64,000 nucleotides of DNA from an uncultured Intestinimonas sp. (GTDB lineage Bacteria > Bacillota > Clostridia > Oscillospirales > Oscillospiraceae): the NCBI RefSeq assembly GCF_944387725.1, contig NZ_CALXGA010000003.1, positions 1-64,000 of the forward strand, read 5' to 3'. This document shows positions 8,981 through 17,049 of this stretch, one piece after another (position 1 is the first letter of the stretch; the number at the start of each line of letters is the position of its first letter). Position numbers and translations under genes: made by a program. The notes below the pieces were generated by a model. The model did no database searches. It was not told where the DNA came from and saw nothing but the letters and a program-made list of their open reading frames with translations.

Positions 8981-11287
8981 GTGGCAAAGACAAATTTGGT
9001 AATCGTAGAGTCTCCGGCCAAGGCCAAGACCATTGGAAAATATCTGGGCCCCGGCTATGAGGTCAAGGCGTCCATGGGGCATGTCCGGGACCTGCCCAAG
9101 AGCAAGCTGGGGGTGGACGTGGAGCACGGCTTTACGCCGGACTACCAGCCCATCAAGGGGAAGGAGGAGGTCATCGCCGACCTGCGGAAGGCGGCCAAGG
9201 GCAGCGACAAGGTCTTCCTGGCCACCGACCCCGACCGGGAGGGGGAGGCCATCTCCTGGCACCTGAAGGAGCTTCTGAACATTCCGGATGACAAGACCTA
9301 TCGGGTGACCTTCAACGAGATCACCAAGAAGGTGGTCAACGACGCCATTGCCGCCCCACGGGCCATCGACCAGGACCTGGTGGACGCCCAGCAGGCCCGG
9401 CGCATTCTGGACCGCATCGTGGGCTACCAGCTCTCTCCGCTGCTGTGGAAGAAGATCCGCCGGGGGCTCTCCGCCGGCCGGGTCCAGTCGGTGGCCACCC
9501 GGCTGGTGTGTGAGCGGGAGGCCGAGATCAAGGCTTTCCAGCCCCAGGAGTACTGGTCCCTGGATGTGGACCTCGCCCGCATCGCCCCCAATCAGGGGTA
9601 TTTTACCGCCTCCTTCCACGGGCGGGAGAAAAAGGAGGAGCTCCACAGCGAGGCCGAGGTTCAGGCGGTGATAGACACTGTGAAGGCATCTCCCTTTACA
9701 GTGTCTGGCGTCAAGCGCCAGGACAAGACCCGCTCCCCGGCCCCTCCCTTTATCACCTCCACCCTCCAGCAGGAGGCCAGCCGGAAGCTGAACATGACCC
9801 CCCGGCGGACCATGGCGGTGGCCCAGCAGCTCTATGAGGGCGTGGACATCCAGGGGGAGGGCACTGTGGGCCTCATCACCTATATGCGGACCGACTCCCT
9901 GCGGCTGTCCGAGGAGGCCCTGGCGGCGGCCAGGGAGATGATTGTCAGCCGCTATGGCAAGGACTACTACCCGGAGAAGACCCGCCGCTTCAAGACCAAG
10001 AGCGGGGCCCAGGACGCCCACGAGGCCATCCGCCCATCCGATGTGCGTCTGACCCCGGAGGACATCAAAAAGGACCTGACCAGCGAGCAGTACCGGCTCT
10101 ACAAGCTCATCTGGAGCCGGTTCCTGGCCTGCCAAATGGCCAACGCCGTCTTTGACAGCGTCTCCATCGAGGTGGCATCCGCCGGCTGCCGGTTCCGGGC
10201 CACCCACTCCGCCCTGAAGTTCGCCGGTTTTACCGCCGTCTATGTGGAGGGCAAGGACGAGGAGGACGAGGTGCGCCAGTCCCCTCTGCCCGACTTGAAA
10301 GAAGGGGAGGGCCTGGCCCTCACCGGCGTCAAGCCGGAGCAGCACTTCACCCAGCCCCCCAGCCGCTACACCGAGGCCAGCCTCATCAAGGCCCTGGAGG
10401 AGAAGGGCATCGGCCGTCCCTCCACCTACGCCCCCACCATCTCCACCATCCTGGACCGGGAGTATGTGGTGAAGGAGGGCAAGAACCTGCGCCCCACCCC
10501 CCTGGGGGAGGTGGTCACCGGCCTGATGAAGGACAAGTTTCCCGACATCGTGGATACCACCTTCACCGCCAAGATGGAGGAGCAGCTGGACGAGGTGGAG
10601 GAGGGCAAAGAGAACTGGCGGGACCTCCTCAACGGCTTTTACGGCGGCTTTGAGAAGGAGCTCCAGCAGGCCGAGCAGGACCTGGACGGGGAGCGCATCA
10701 AGGTCCCCGACGAGGTCTCCGACATCATCTGCCCCAAGTGCGGCCGGAACCTGGTCTACAAGTCCGGGCGGTTTGGGCGGTTTCTGGCCTGCCCCGGCTG
10801 GCCGGAGTGCGACCACACCCAGCCCATTGTGGTGGAGATGCCGGGCAAGTGCCCCAAGTGCGGGGGCAAAATCCTGAAAAAGACCTCCAAGCGGGGCTAC
10901 GCCTACTACGGCTGTGAGAACAACACCAACAAGGACGAGTCCAAGCGCTGTGACTTCATGACCTGGGACGTGCCTGTAAAGGAGACCTGTCCCTCCTGCG
11001 GCTGGACTCTCTTTAAGAAGTCGGGCCGGGGCTTTAAGAAGCCCTTCTGCATCAATCCAGACTGCCCCAACTTCACCCCGGAGGAGAAGCGGGGCGGCTA
11101 TCGGAAAAAGGCTAAAACCGAGGGGGAGGAGGCGGCTCCAGCGGAGGAGGCCAAGAAGCGGGCGGAGAAAAAGACCGCCGCCAAGACCGCCGCGGCCAAG
11201 AAGTCCCCGGGGACGAAGAAGACCGCCGCAGCCAAGAAGGCCACAGCGGCCAGGAAGCCGGCCGCCAAGGGCGCGGACGAGGCATGA
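8981..11287 (+). CDS. topA: DNA topoisomerase I with a lysine/alanine-rich tail
   Basis: A type IA topoisomerase that relaxes negative supercoils. The 768-residue product has the TOPRIM domain (LVIVESPAKAKTIGKYL, then DPDREGEAISWHL), the catalytic tyrosine Y301 in ITYMRTDS, and three C-terminal four-cysteine zinc ribbons starting CPKCGRNL, CPKCGGKI and CPSCGWTL. The last 60 or so residues are almost only Lys, Ala, Thr and Pro, resembling histone H1 tails. Start is GTG at 8981 behind GGAGG. Confidence 0.96.
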   Translation: MAKTNLVIVESPAKAKTIGKYLGPGYEVKASMGHVRDLPKSKLGVDVEHGFTPDYQPIKGKEEVIADLRKAAKGSDKVFLATDPDREGEAISWHLKELLNIPDDKTYRVTFNEITKKVVNDAIAAPRAIDQDLVDAQQARRILDRIVGYQLSPLLWKKIRRGLSAGRVQSVATRLVCEREAEIKAFQPQEYWSLDVDLARIAPNQGYFTASFHGREKKEELHSEAEVQAVIDTVKASPFTVSGVKRQDKTRSPAPPFITSTLQQEASRKLNMTPRRTMAVAQQLYEGVDIQGEGTVGLITYMRTDSLRLSEEALAAAREMIVSRYGKDYYPEKTRRFKTKSGAQDAHEAIRPSDVRLTPEDIKKDLTSEQYRLYKLIWSRFLACQMANAVFDSVSIEVASAGCRFRATHSALKFAGFTAVYVEGKDEEDEVRQSPLPDLKEGEGLALTGVKPEQHFTQPPSRYTEASLIKALEEKGIGRPSTYAPTISTILDREYVVKEGKNLRPTPLGEVVTGLMKDKFPDIVDTTFTAKMEEQLDEVEEGKENWRDLLNGFYGGFEKELQQAEQDLDGERIKVPDEVSDIICPKCGRNLVYKSGRFGRFLACPGWPECDHTQPIVVEMPGKCPKCGGKILKKTSKRGYAYYGCENNTNKDESKRCDFMTWDVPVKETCPSCGWTLFKKSGRGFKKPFCINPDCPNFTPEEKRGGYRKKAKTEGEEAAPAEEAKKRAEKKTAAKTAAAKKSPGTKKTAAAKKATAARKPAAKGADEA

Positions 11288-11302
11288 GGAGAGGAAAACG
11301 AC

Positions 11303-11920
11303 ATGAAAATTTTGATGCTCAACGGAAGCCCCCGGGCCAACGGCAACACGGCGGCGGCTCTGCGGGAGATGGAGATGGTGTTTGCCGCCCAGGGGATCTC
11401 CACGGAGACCATGCAGGTGGGCCAGCGGGACATCCGGGGCTGCATCGCCTGCGGCCGGTGCGCCGAGCTGGACCGGTGCGTCTTTGACGATGTGGTCAAC
11501 GAGATTGCCCCCAAGTTCGCCGCCTGCGACGGGCTGGTGGTGGGCAGCCCAGTCTATTACGCCTCGGCCAACGCCACCCTGGTGGCCCTCCTCACCCGGC
11601 TCTTTTACAGCACCCACTTTGACAAAACCATGAAGGTGGGGGCCTGCGTGGTGGCCGCCCGGCGGGGCGGGCTCTCGGCCGCCTTCGACGAGCTCAACAA
11701 GTTTTTCACCATCAGCGGGATGCCGGTGGCCTCCGGCCAGTACTGGAACAGCATCCACGGACGGGAGGCCGGGGAGGCCCTCCAGGACGCCGAGGGCCTC
11801 CAGACCATGCGGACCCTGGCCCGGAATATGTCCTTCCTGGTGAAGAGCATTGCCCTGGGCAGGGAGCAGTTCGGCCTGCCGGAGCAGGAGGCCCGCCAGT
11901 GGACCCACTTCATCCGCTGA
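11303..11920 (+). CDS. Flavodoxin-like NADPH-dependent FMN oxidoreductase
   Basis: A 205-residue flavodoxin-fold protein. The phosphate-binding loop MLNGSPRANGNT at the N-terminus binds FMN, and the GCIACGRC...RC cysteine cluster at about residues 50-60 is the pattern of iron-sulfur flavoproteins and related FMN reductases. VVGSPVYYASANA is the second flavin contact. The ATG at 11303 follows GAGGAGAGG. Substrate is not predictable. It is flanked by topA and trmFO with short spacing, so it is probably in that transcript. Confidence 0.85.
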   Translation: MKILMLNGSPRANGNTAAALREMEMVFAAQGISTETMQVGQRDIRGCIACGRCAELDRCVFDDVVNEIAPKFAACDGLVVGSPVYYASANATLVALLTRLFYSTHFDKTMKVGACVVAARRGGLSAAFDELNKFFTISGMPVASGQYWNSIHGREAGEALQDAEGLQTMRTLARNMSFLVKSIALGREQFGLPEQEARQWTHFIR

Positions 11921-11939
11921 GGCCCTGAGGGAGACGCCC

Positions 11940-13238
11940 ATGGAACCGGTCATCGTCATCGGGGCGGGCCTGGCAGGCTGCGAGGCGGCCTGGCAGCTGG
12001 CCCGGCGGGGCATCCCGGTGGAGCTCCGGGAGATGAAGCCCCACAAAATGACCCCGGCCCACCACAGCCCCGATTTCGGGGAGCTGGTTTGCTCCAACTC
12101 TCTGCGGTCCGACCAGCTGGAGAACGCCGTGGGGCTCTTGAAGGAGGAGCTGCGCCGCTGCGGCTCCCTGATCCTCTCCTGCGCCGACGCCCACCGGGTG
12201 GAGGCCGGTGGCGCCCTGGCCGTGGACCGGCAGGGGTTCAGCCGGGCCGTCACGGAGCGGGTCAGGGCCCATCCCCTCATCACCGTGACAGAGGGGGAGG
12301 TCACCCGGATTCCGGGGGAGGGGGAGGTCATCGTGGCCTCCGGCCCCCTGACCGCCGACGCCCTGGCCGGAGCCATCCGGGAGCTGGTCCACGCCGACTA
12401 TCTCAGCTTCTTTGACGCGGCGGCCCCCCTGGTGACCTTCGAGAGCCTGGACATGGACCGGGCCTGGTTCGCCTCCCGGTATGACAAGGGGACGGCGGAC
12501 TACATCAACTGCGCCCTGGACCAGGAGGAGTACGCCGCCTTTTGGAAGGCCCTGACCACCGCCCAGGAGGCGGAGGTCCGCGGCTTTGAGGACCAGAAGG
12601 TCTTCGAGGGCTGTATGCCCGTGGAGGTCATGGCCCGGCGGGGGGTGGACACCCTGCGGTACGGGCCCCTGAAGCCCAAGGGCCTCCGGGACCCCCGGAC
12701 AGGGGAGGAGCCCTACGCCGTGGTCCAGCTTCGCAAGGACAACGCCCAGGGCTCCATCTACAATCTGGTGGGCTTCCAGACCCATTTGAAGTGGCCGGAG
12801 CAGAGGCGGGTGTTCTCCCTGATTCCCGCCCTGGCCCACGCGGAGTTTGTCCGCTACGGGGTCATGCACCGGAACACCTACCTGGATTCCCCCCGGCTGC
12901 TGGACCGCTATTACCGGCTGAAGGCCCTTCCCCGGGTGAGCTTCGCCGGGCAGATCACCGGCGTGGAGGGCTATGTGGAGTCCACCGCCAGCGGCTTCGC
13001 GGCGGCGGTGGAGCTGGCCCGCCGCCTGCTGAGACAGCCCCCTGTGGACTTTCCTCAGGAGACCGCCCTGGGGGCCCTGGCCCTCTATGTCTCCAATGAG
13101 AGTGTGGAGCAGTTCCAGCCCATGAACATCAATTTCGGCATCCTCCCGCCCCTGGGCTATAAGGTCAAGGGCAAGCGGAACAAGAACGCCGAACTCTCCC
13201 GCCGGGCCCTGGAGGCCCTGGCGGAGCTGGAAATCTGA
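11940..13238 (+). CDS. trmFO: Folate-dependent tRNA m5U54 methyltransferase TrmFO
   Basis: TrmFO uses methylenetetrahydrofolate and FADH2 to form ribothymidine at position 54 of tRNA, the Gram-positive alternative to TrmA. The 432-residue product opens with the FAD dinucleotide fold VIVIGAGLAGCEAAWQLA and keeps the family block HHSPDFGELVCSNSLRS with its cysteine, CALDQEEYAAF, and GQITGVEGYVESTASG near the C-terminus. ATG at 11940 gives the standard N-terminus; the frame is open further upstream into the preceding gene but without a start site. A repeat copy lies 14 bases downstream. Confidence 0.95.
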   Translation: MEPVIVIGAGLAGCEAAWQLARRGIPVELREMKPHKMTPAHHSPDFGELVCSNSLRSDQLENAVGLLKEELRRCGSLILSCADAHRVEAGGALAVDRQGFSRAVTERVRAHPLITVTEGEVTRIPGEGEVIVASGPLTADALAGAIRELVHADYLSFFDAAAPLVTFESLDMDRAWFASRYDKGTADYINCALDQEEYAAFWKALTTAQEAEVRGFEDQKVFEGCMPVEVMARRGVDTLRYGPLKPKGLRDPRTGEEPYAVVQLRKDNAQGSIYNLVGFQTHLKWPEQRRVFSLIPALAHAEFVRYGVMHRNTYLDSPRLLDRYYRLKALPRVSFAGQITGVEGYVESTASGFAAAVELARRLLRQPPVDFPQETALGALALYVSNESVEQFQPMNINFGILPPLGYKVKGKRNKNAELSRRALEALAELEI

Positions 13239-13252
13239 GGTGCGTCAGGCCC

Positions 13253-13418
13253 TAGGGCTTGTTTGAAAAATGTCAACATGCCCAATCAGCGGGTCTTTTG
13301 CCCCCTGGACGGCGCAATTTTTCCTTGAAATCCGCCAGGATTCCTGCGAAAAAATTGCTTGCCAGCGGCCCAAAATCCCTCGCTGCCGGACACATCGCCA
13401 ATTTTCAAACAAGCCCTA
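13253..13418 (-). repeat. Dispersed 166-bp TA-flanked palindromic repeat, copy 2 (complete)
   Basis: The element begins TAGGGCTTGTTTGAAAA and ends with its exact reverse complement, so the terminal inverted repeats are 17 bp including the TA. Beyond these the two 80-base halves still match in antiparallel sense at roughly two thirds of positions (CAGCG, TTTTG, CTGG, GCAATTTTT, AATCC), so the whole element is one long imperfect palindrome centred near 13336. Length and ends are the same as the copy at 41845-42010. No coding capacity. It is the reference copy for the family. Confidence 0.93.
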
Positions 13419-13637
13419 AACCTCTTGAAGGAACAGCCGGACGGCAGCCAGAAACCCGCTTCGAGAACAGCATTTATTTTCCAGAATGGCCCGGCGGAAA
13501 ACCAGTTCCCCCAGAGCTTCCTCCTGGTCCAGCCGGGACTGTAGGGCGCGAAACGCGCCTTCATAGCCCTCCATTTTGGAAAAGTTAATCTCTCCGGACT
13601 CCAAAGCCTGAAAGAATAGCAATTTTAGATAGTCCAT
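13416..13637 (-). CDS. Small hypothetical protein ending inside repeat copy 2
   Basis: A 73-residue open frame, not recognised with confidence. It opens MDYLKLLFFQALESGEI and has an amphipathic helical C-terminal half. A weak GGCGAGG lies about 11 bases before the ATG. It resembles in size and character the small helical DUF6809-type proteins of Clostridia, but that is only an impression. It is divergent from the XRE regulator and shares the AT-rich intergenic operator region. Its TAG stop is formed by the terminal TA of the repeat, so the repeat may have inserted at its original stop. Confidence 0.45.
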   Translation of the reverse strand: MDYLKLLFFQALESGEINFSKMEGYEGAFRALQSRLDQEEALGELVFRRAILENKCCSRSGFLAAVRLFLQEV

Positions 13638-13661
13638 CAGGGAAAGACCTCGCCTTCAGAG

Positions 13662-13695
13662 TTTATCTGAAAATATAATATCAGATTAAATCTGA
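13662..13695. promoter_or_regulatory. Palindromic operator and -10 region of the XRE regulator
   Basis: TCAGATT-A-AATCTGA at 13681-13695 is a perfect 15-bp palindrome, and a further ATCTGA lies at 13665-13670, ten bases before it and in inverted orientation to its first half. TATAAT at 13674-13679 falls between the sites. This arrangement suits autoregulation by the XRE protein encoded 19 bases downstream, and control of the divergent small gene. Binding is inferred, not shown. Confidence 0.5.
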
Positions 13696-13713
13696 AATAT
13701 CAAGGGGGAAGCC

Positions 13714-13935
13714 ATGTTTGATTATAAAATTTTTGGTTCCAGACTGGAGAAGCTGAGAAAGGAAAAGGGCATCAGTGCCACCGCTTTGGCAAAGGTGCTG
13801 GGGGTTTCCAGTACACAGATTGGTGATATGGAGAGGGGCAACTCCGCTACAACAATGCCCAGGCTGTATCATCTGTGTGTTTATTTCGGCGTCTCCGCCG
13901 ACTATCTATTGGGCCTCAAGGACGAGGAAAACTGA
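13714..13935 (+). CDS. XRE-family helix-turn-helix regulator
   Basis: A 73-residue protein that is essentially one Cro/C1-type DNA-binding domain. The helix-turn-helix is visible as SATALAKVLGVSSTQIGDMERG, followed by PRLYHLCVYFGVSADYLLGL, the typical fifth helix. AAGGGGGAA precedes the ATG. There is no sensor domain, so it probably acts as a dimeric repressor at the TCAGATT palindrome upstream. It lies 18 bases before plsX and could be cotranscribed with it. Codon use is more AT-rich than the neighbours, hinting at acquisition. Confidence 0.8.
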   Translation: MFDYKIFGSRLEKLRKEKGISATALAKVLGVSSTQIGDMERGNSATTMPRLYHLCVYFGVSADYLLGLKDEEN

Positions 13936-13953
13936 GAGAAAAGAGGAACTGAC

Positions 13954-14994
13954 ATGAAGATCATCGTAGACGCCATGGGCGGCGACAACGCCCCCCAGAG
14001 CAACGTCCGGGGGGCCCTGGCCGCCGTCCGGGAGCAGGGGGTGGAGGTGATCCTGGTGGGACGGGGAGAGGAGATTCTCTGCTGTCTGAAGGAGGATGGC
14101 ATGGAGACCCTCCCCGCTGGGCTGGAGATCGCCCACGCCGATCAGGTGGTGGAGATGTGCGACAACCCCGCCACCGCCTTCAAGGAGAAGAAGGACTCGT
14201 CCCTCACCGTGGGCCTCAACCTCCTCAGGGAGGGGAGGGGGGAGGCCTTCGTCTCCGCCGGCAGCACCGGGGCCCTGCTCTCCGCCGCCACGCTGATGAT
14301 TAAGCGGGTCAAGGGCATTCGCCGGGCGGCCCTGGCCCCGGTGGTCCCCACGGGCAAGGGGGGGTCCATCCTCATCGATGCTGGCGCCACCGCCGAGTGC
14401 ACCCCGGAATACCTGCTCCAGTTCGCCTACATGGGATCCTACTACGCCGAACGCATCTTAGGCCGCCCGGAGCCCCGGGTGGGGCTGCTGAACATCGGCG
14501 CCGAGCCCTCCAAGGGCACCGACCTCCAGCGGGAGGCCTACGACCTGCTGCAAAAGGCCGGAGAGGAGGGGCGCATCCACTTCACCGGCAACGTGGAGGC
14601 CCGGGAGGCCGTCTATGGGGAGGTGGATGTCATCGTGGCCGACGGCTACGCCGGCAACATCTTCCTCAAGACCATGGAGGGTGTGGGGGGTTTTTTGGCC
14701 CAGGAGCTCAAGGCCATGTTCAAAAAGAGCCTGGTGACCAAGCTGGGGGCCCTGTGCGTCAAGGACGGGCTGATGGGCTTCAAGAAGCGCATGGACCCCG
14801 GCGAGGTGGGGGGGACCGCCCTGCTGGGCATCTCCAAGCCTGTCATCAAGGCCCATGGCTCCTCCAACGACTACGCCATCAAAAACGCCATCCGGCAGGC
14901 CGCCGCCTTCGCCTCCTCCGGCATCATTGAGGACATTGTGGAGAACATCGACCATATGCGCCTGGAAAAACCCTCCGCTCAGCAGGAGGCATAA
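13954..14994 (+). CDS. plsX: Phosphate acyltransferase PlsX
   Basis: PlsX converts acyl-ACP to acyl-phosphate, the acyl donor for PlsY in phosphatidic acid synthesis. The 346-residue product begins MKIIVDAMGGDNAP, the family signature, and contains VSAGSTGALL, a CTPEYLLQFAYMG segment and VADGYAGNIFLKTMEG. In many Firmicutes plsX is followed by fab genes; here a terminator and the oppositely oriented gluQ follow instead, so it stands alone or with the XRE gene upstream. Confidence 0.96.
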   Translation: MKIIVDAMGGDNAPQSNVRGALAAVREQGVEVILVGRGEEILCCLKEDGMETLPAGLEIAHADQVVEMCDNPATAFKEKKDSSLTVGLNLLREGRGEAFVSAGSTGALLSAATLMIKRVKGIRRAALAPVVPTGKGGSILIDAGATAECTPEYLLQFAYMGSYYAERILGRPEPRVGLLNIGAEPSKGTDLQREAYDLLQKAGEEGRIHFTGNVEAREAVYGEVDVIVADGYAGNIFLKTMEGVGGFLAQELKAMFKKSLVTKLGALCVKDGLMGFKKRMDPGEVGGTALLGISKPVIKAHGSSNDYAIKNAIRQAAAFASSGIIEDIVENIDHMRLEKPSAQQEA

Positions 14995-15003
14995 GGCATC
15001 GGT

Positions 15004-15040
15004 ACGGCATGATCCGTTTGGGATCATGCCGTTTTCTCTT
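15004..15040 (+). terminator. Intrinsic terminator of plsX
   Basis: ACGGCATGATCC at 15004-15015 pairs perfectly with GGATCATGCCGT at 15021-15032, followed by a T-rich tract (TTTTCTCTTT). It separates plsX from the convergent gluQ gene. Confidence 0.9.
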
Positions 15041-15059
15041 TCCAGGCAATCAAACCGGC

Positions 15060-16106
15060 TCATATGGTTCCCTCCGCGCTGGAGCAACTGGGTGTGGAGG
15101 TTTGAATATGCTTTGAAGGGTGCTGAGGGTCTGTTTGACCCTCCCCAATTCTAAGGGGACGGCTTTCAGATGGTTGGTCCGCATCCACGATACAGTCCTC
15201 CCGAACCACCCGGTCCCAGGAGAAGGAGAGCTCCGCCGCCTTCACAGGCTCCGGCCTCTCCAGCAGCCCCGCCAGGGCGGCCAGGAGGCCCAGCACCTCC
15301 TCCGGGGTCCGCCGCGCCCGGAGTTCCCCAAAGTCCAGGTCCCGCTCCCGTTTGGCCAGGCGGCGGCCGTCCCCGGCCAGCAGCAGAGGGACATGGGCGT
15401 AGACCGGGGCAGCGTACCCCAGCCGCTCCATCAGCCAGAGCTGCCGGGCGGCGGAATCCAGCAGGTCCCGACCCCGGACCACCCGGGTGACCCCCATGAG
15501 GGCGTCGTCCACAGTCACCGCCAGCTGATAGCCGTAGACGCCATCGGCCCGGCGGACCACAAAGTCCCCGCAGTCTCGGGACAGATCAAAGGACTGGGGC
15601 CCCTGGAGGAGGTCCTGGAAGGCGATCAACTGATGGGATACCGCCGCCTTCCAGGCCGGCGCCTTCACCAGCGTCCGCCGCTCCCGCTCCGCGTGGGAGA
15701 GCTTCCGGCAGGGACAGCGGCCCAGGTCCCGGACCTCTCCCGGATGAGGGGCCGAGGCGGCCAGCCGCTGGTGGCGGCTGCACCAGCAGGGATAGATATC
15801 CTCCTGGGCCTGGAGCCGCCGGAAGGCCGCCTCATAGAGGGCGGTCCGCTCCCTCTGGCAGTAGGGGCCGAGGGGCCCACCCACGCCATAGCCCTCATCC
15901 CAGTCCAGACCCAGCCACCGCAGGTCCTCCACCAGAAGGCCGGTCCAGGGCGGTCCGGTCCGGTCCGGGTCCAGGTCCTCCATCCGCAAAACCAAACCGG
16001 CCCCGGCAGAACGGGCATCCAGCCAGGAGAGCAGGAAGGAAAAGGCGTTCCCCAGGTGCATCCGCCCGCTGGGGCTGGGGGCAAAGCGGCCTTTATCCGG
16101 CATCAT
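15060..16106 (-). CDS. gluQ: Glutamyl-Q tRNA(Asp) synthetase
   Basis: GluQ-RS is a truncated glutamyl-tRNA synthetase paralogue that attaches glutamate to queuosine 34 of tRNA(Asp). The 348-residue product starts GRFAPSPSGRMHLGNA (HIGH-like site), has the zinc-binding CWCS and CPC cysteines, FVVRRADGVYGYQLAVTVDD, and a KMSKS-like RLAKRERDLDFGEL. No anticodon-binding domain follows. The product is longer than usual, with a C-terminal tail of about 45 residues of low complexity. AGGAGGG precedes two adjacent ATG codons (16106 and 16103). Confidence 0.88.
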   Translation of the reverse strand: MMPDKGRFAPSPSGRMHLGNAFSFLLSWLDARSAGAGLVLRMEDLDPDRTGPPWTGLLVEDLRWLGLDWDEGYGVGGPLGPYCQRERTALYEAAFRRLQAQEDIYPCWCSRHQRLAASAPHPGEVRDLGRCPCRKLSHAERERRTLVKAPAWKAAVSHQLIAFQDLLQGPQSFDLSRDCGDFVVRRADGVYGYQLAVTVDDALMGVTRVVRGRDLLDSAARQLWLMERLGYAAPVYAHVPLLLAGDGRRLAKRERDLDFGELRARRTPEEVLGLLAALAGLLERPEPVKAAELSFSWDRVVREDCIVDADQPSESRPLRIGEGQTDPQHPSKHIQTSTPSCSSAEGTI

Positions 16107-16156
16107 ATCTCCCTCCTGTTCGCGCACGCCGGCGGACTCTGGCGCTCCATCCGGTC

Positions 16157-16193
16157 AGGGCTTGTTTGAAAATCATCAGCACGCCCAATTTGG
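16157..16193 (-). repeat. Dispersed repeat, copy 3 (left-end fragment)
   Basis: AGGGCTTGTTTGAAAA followed by about 20 bases matching the left end of copy 2, including ACGCCCAAT against ATGCCCAAT. The match then stops. It is a truncated copy upstream of gluQ. Confidence 0.65.
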
Positions 16194-16354
16194 GACAGTG
16201 TACCACACAAACCCAAAAGCGGCAACCCCCACATGCCTGTCTCACAAAATGTGCATCACATGGAGGCATGGTCTTTCCGGGCGCTTTTCCGTCTGCCATG
16301 CGCTGTTTCCGGCCATGAAGAGACCGTTTCCATTTTAAGTAAGAACAATTAGGC
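16194..16354. other. Intergenic stretch between two repeat copies
   Basis: About 160 bases of mixed composition upstream of gluQ, between repeat fragments. It contains no open frame with a ribosome binding site, no hairpin of note and no recognisable promoter. The gluQ promoter may lie here or in the flanking repeat, but I cannot place it. Confidence 0.4.
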
Positions 16355-16519
16355 TAAGGGCTTGTTTAAAAACAGCAATGTGCCCAGCGGGGAGGGATTT
16401 TGTCCGCTGGCAAGCAATGAGACCGCAGGAATCCTGACGGATTTCAAGGGAGCATTGCGACGCCCAGCAAATAAAAGGCCCGCCGGTTGGGCATGTGGAT
16501 GATTTTCAAACAAACCCTA
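16355..16519 (+). repeat. Dispersed repeat, copy 4 (complete, diverged)
   Basis: It runs from TAAGGGCTTGTTTAAAAA to TTTTCAAACAAACCCTA and keeps the internal landmarks CGGGGAGGGATTTTG, CTGGCAAGCAAT, GCAGGAATCCTG and GCCGGTTGGGCATGT in the same order as the copy at 41845. Length is about 165 bases. It differs from copies 2 and 6 at many positions, so it is an older insertion. Confidence 0.85.
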
Positions 16520-16537
16520 GTGTTTCTCTGAAAAAGG

Positions 16538-16546
16538 TGTTATAAT
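16538..16546 (+). promoter_or_regulatory. Extended -10 promoter next to repeat copy 4
   Basis: TG-T-TATAAT is an extended -10 element 114 bases before the zinc-ribbon gene. The -35 position falls at the very end of repeat copy 4 (16518-16523, TAGTGT), which is a poor match, so the extended -10 would carry the promoter. Confidence 0.55.
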
Positions 16547-16659
16547 GGAAGCACACGCCAGGCATGGAGAGCGCTCAGGCTCAGCCATGACTGGAGACGC
16601 CCGAAAATACGATGGTTTGAAGGCCGCATATGGTCATTTTTTAAAAAGGAGCGGATAAA

Positions 16660-17049
16660 ATGGATGCACTGTGCCCGAATTGTGGAAAACTGTTAAAGGG
16701 AAGTCCGATGGAAGAGTACATATGCCCTGTGTGCAAGGCCAGGCTCGAATTCCCGGATCACTTTTTGACGGCAAGATTGGTGGGGGGGCCGAAAGGTCAG
16801 CCGCAGTCAGGACAGGGCGGCGCGTATGAATTGGATTACGGCGCAGAGAACGACAGAGGGGGGTTCTTGTGGGGGCTTTTGGGCTTCCTGCTCCCGCCGC
16901 TGGGCCTGATCCTGTTCCTTGTGCGGCACAAGAAAAAGCCGAGAACGGCCGGAGCCTCGGGAAAGGGCGCCCTTGTAGCCATCATCCTATATGCCATAGC
17001 CATTGTCCTATATATTGTATTTCTGAGGGACTTTTTGAGCGGTTTGTAG
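16660..17049 (+). CDS. Zinc-ribbon membrane protein of unknown function
   Basis: A 129-residue protein with an N-terminal zinc ribbon (CPNCG at residues 5-9, CPVCK at 22-26), a glycine-rich linker, then two predicted membrane helices, FLWGLLGFLLPPLGLILFLV and LVAIILYAIAIVLYIVFL, separated by a basic loop (RHKKKPR). The arrangement suggests a cytoplasmic zinc ribbon anchored to the membrane. AAAAAGGAG lies 9 bases before the ATG. It stands alone between repeat copies and has its own extended -10 promoter. Similar small proteins occur in Clostridia without known role. Confidence 0.75.
   Translation: MDALCPNCGKLLKGSPMEEYICPVCKARLEFPDHFLTARLVGGPKGQPQSGQGGAYELDYGAENDRGGFLWGLLGFLLPPLGLILFLVRHKKKPRTAGASGKGALVAIILYAIAIVLYIVFLRDFLSGL

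Noticed and set aside
8942..12376. Very long open frame antisense to topA and trmFO
   Set aside because: High GC third positions leave antisense frames open. The opposite strand shows strong family motifs throughout and the antisense product is low-complexity.
13253..13418. Repeat copies as protein-coding (frames run through them)
   Set aside because: The open frames through the repeats exist in several frames and both orientations and follow from the palindrome; there is no binding site or conserved start.
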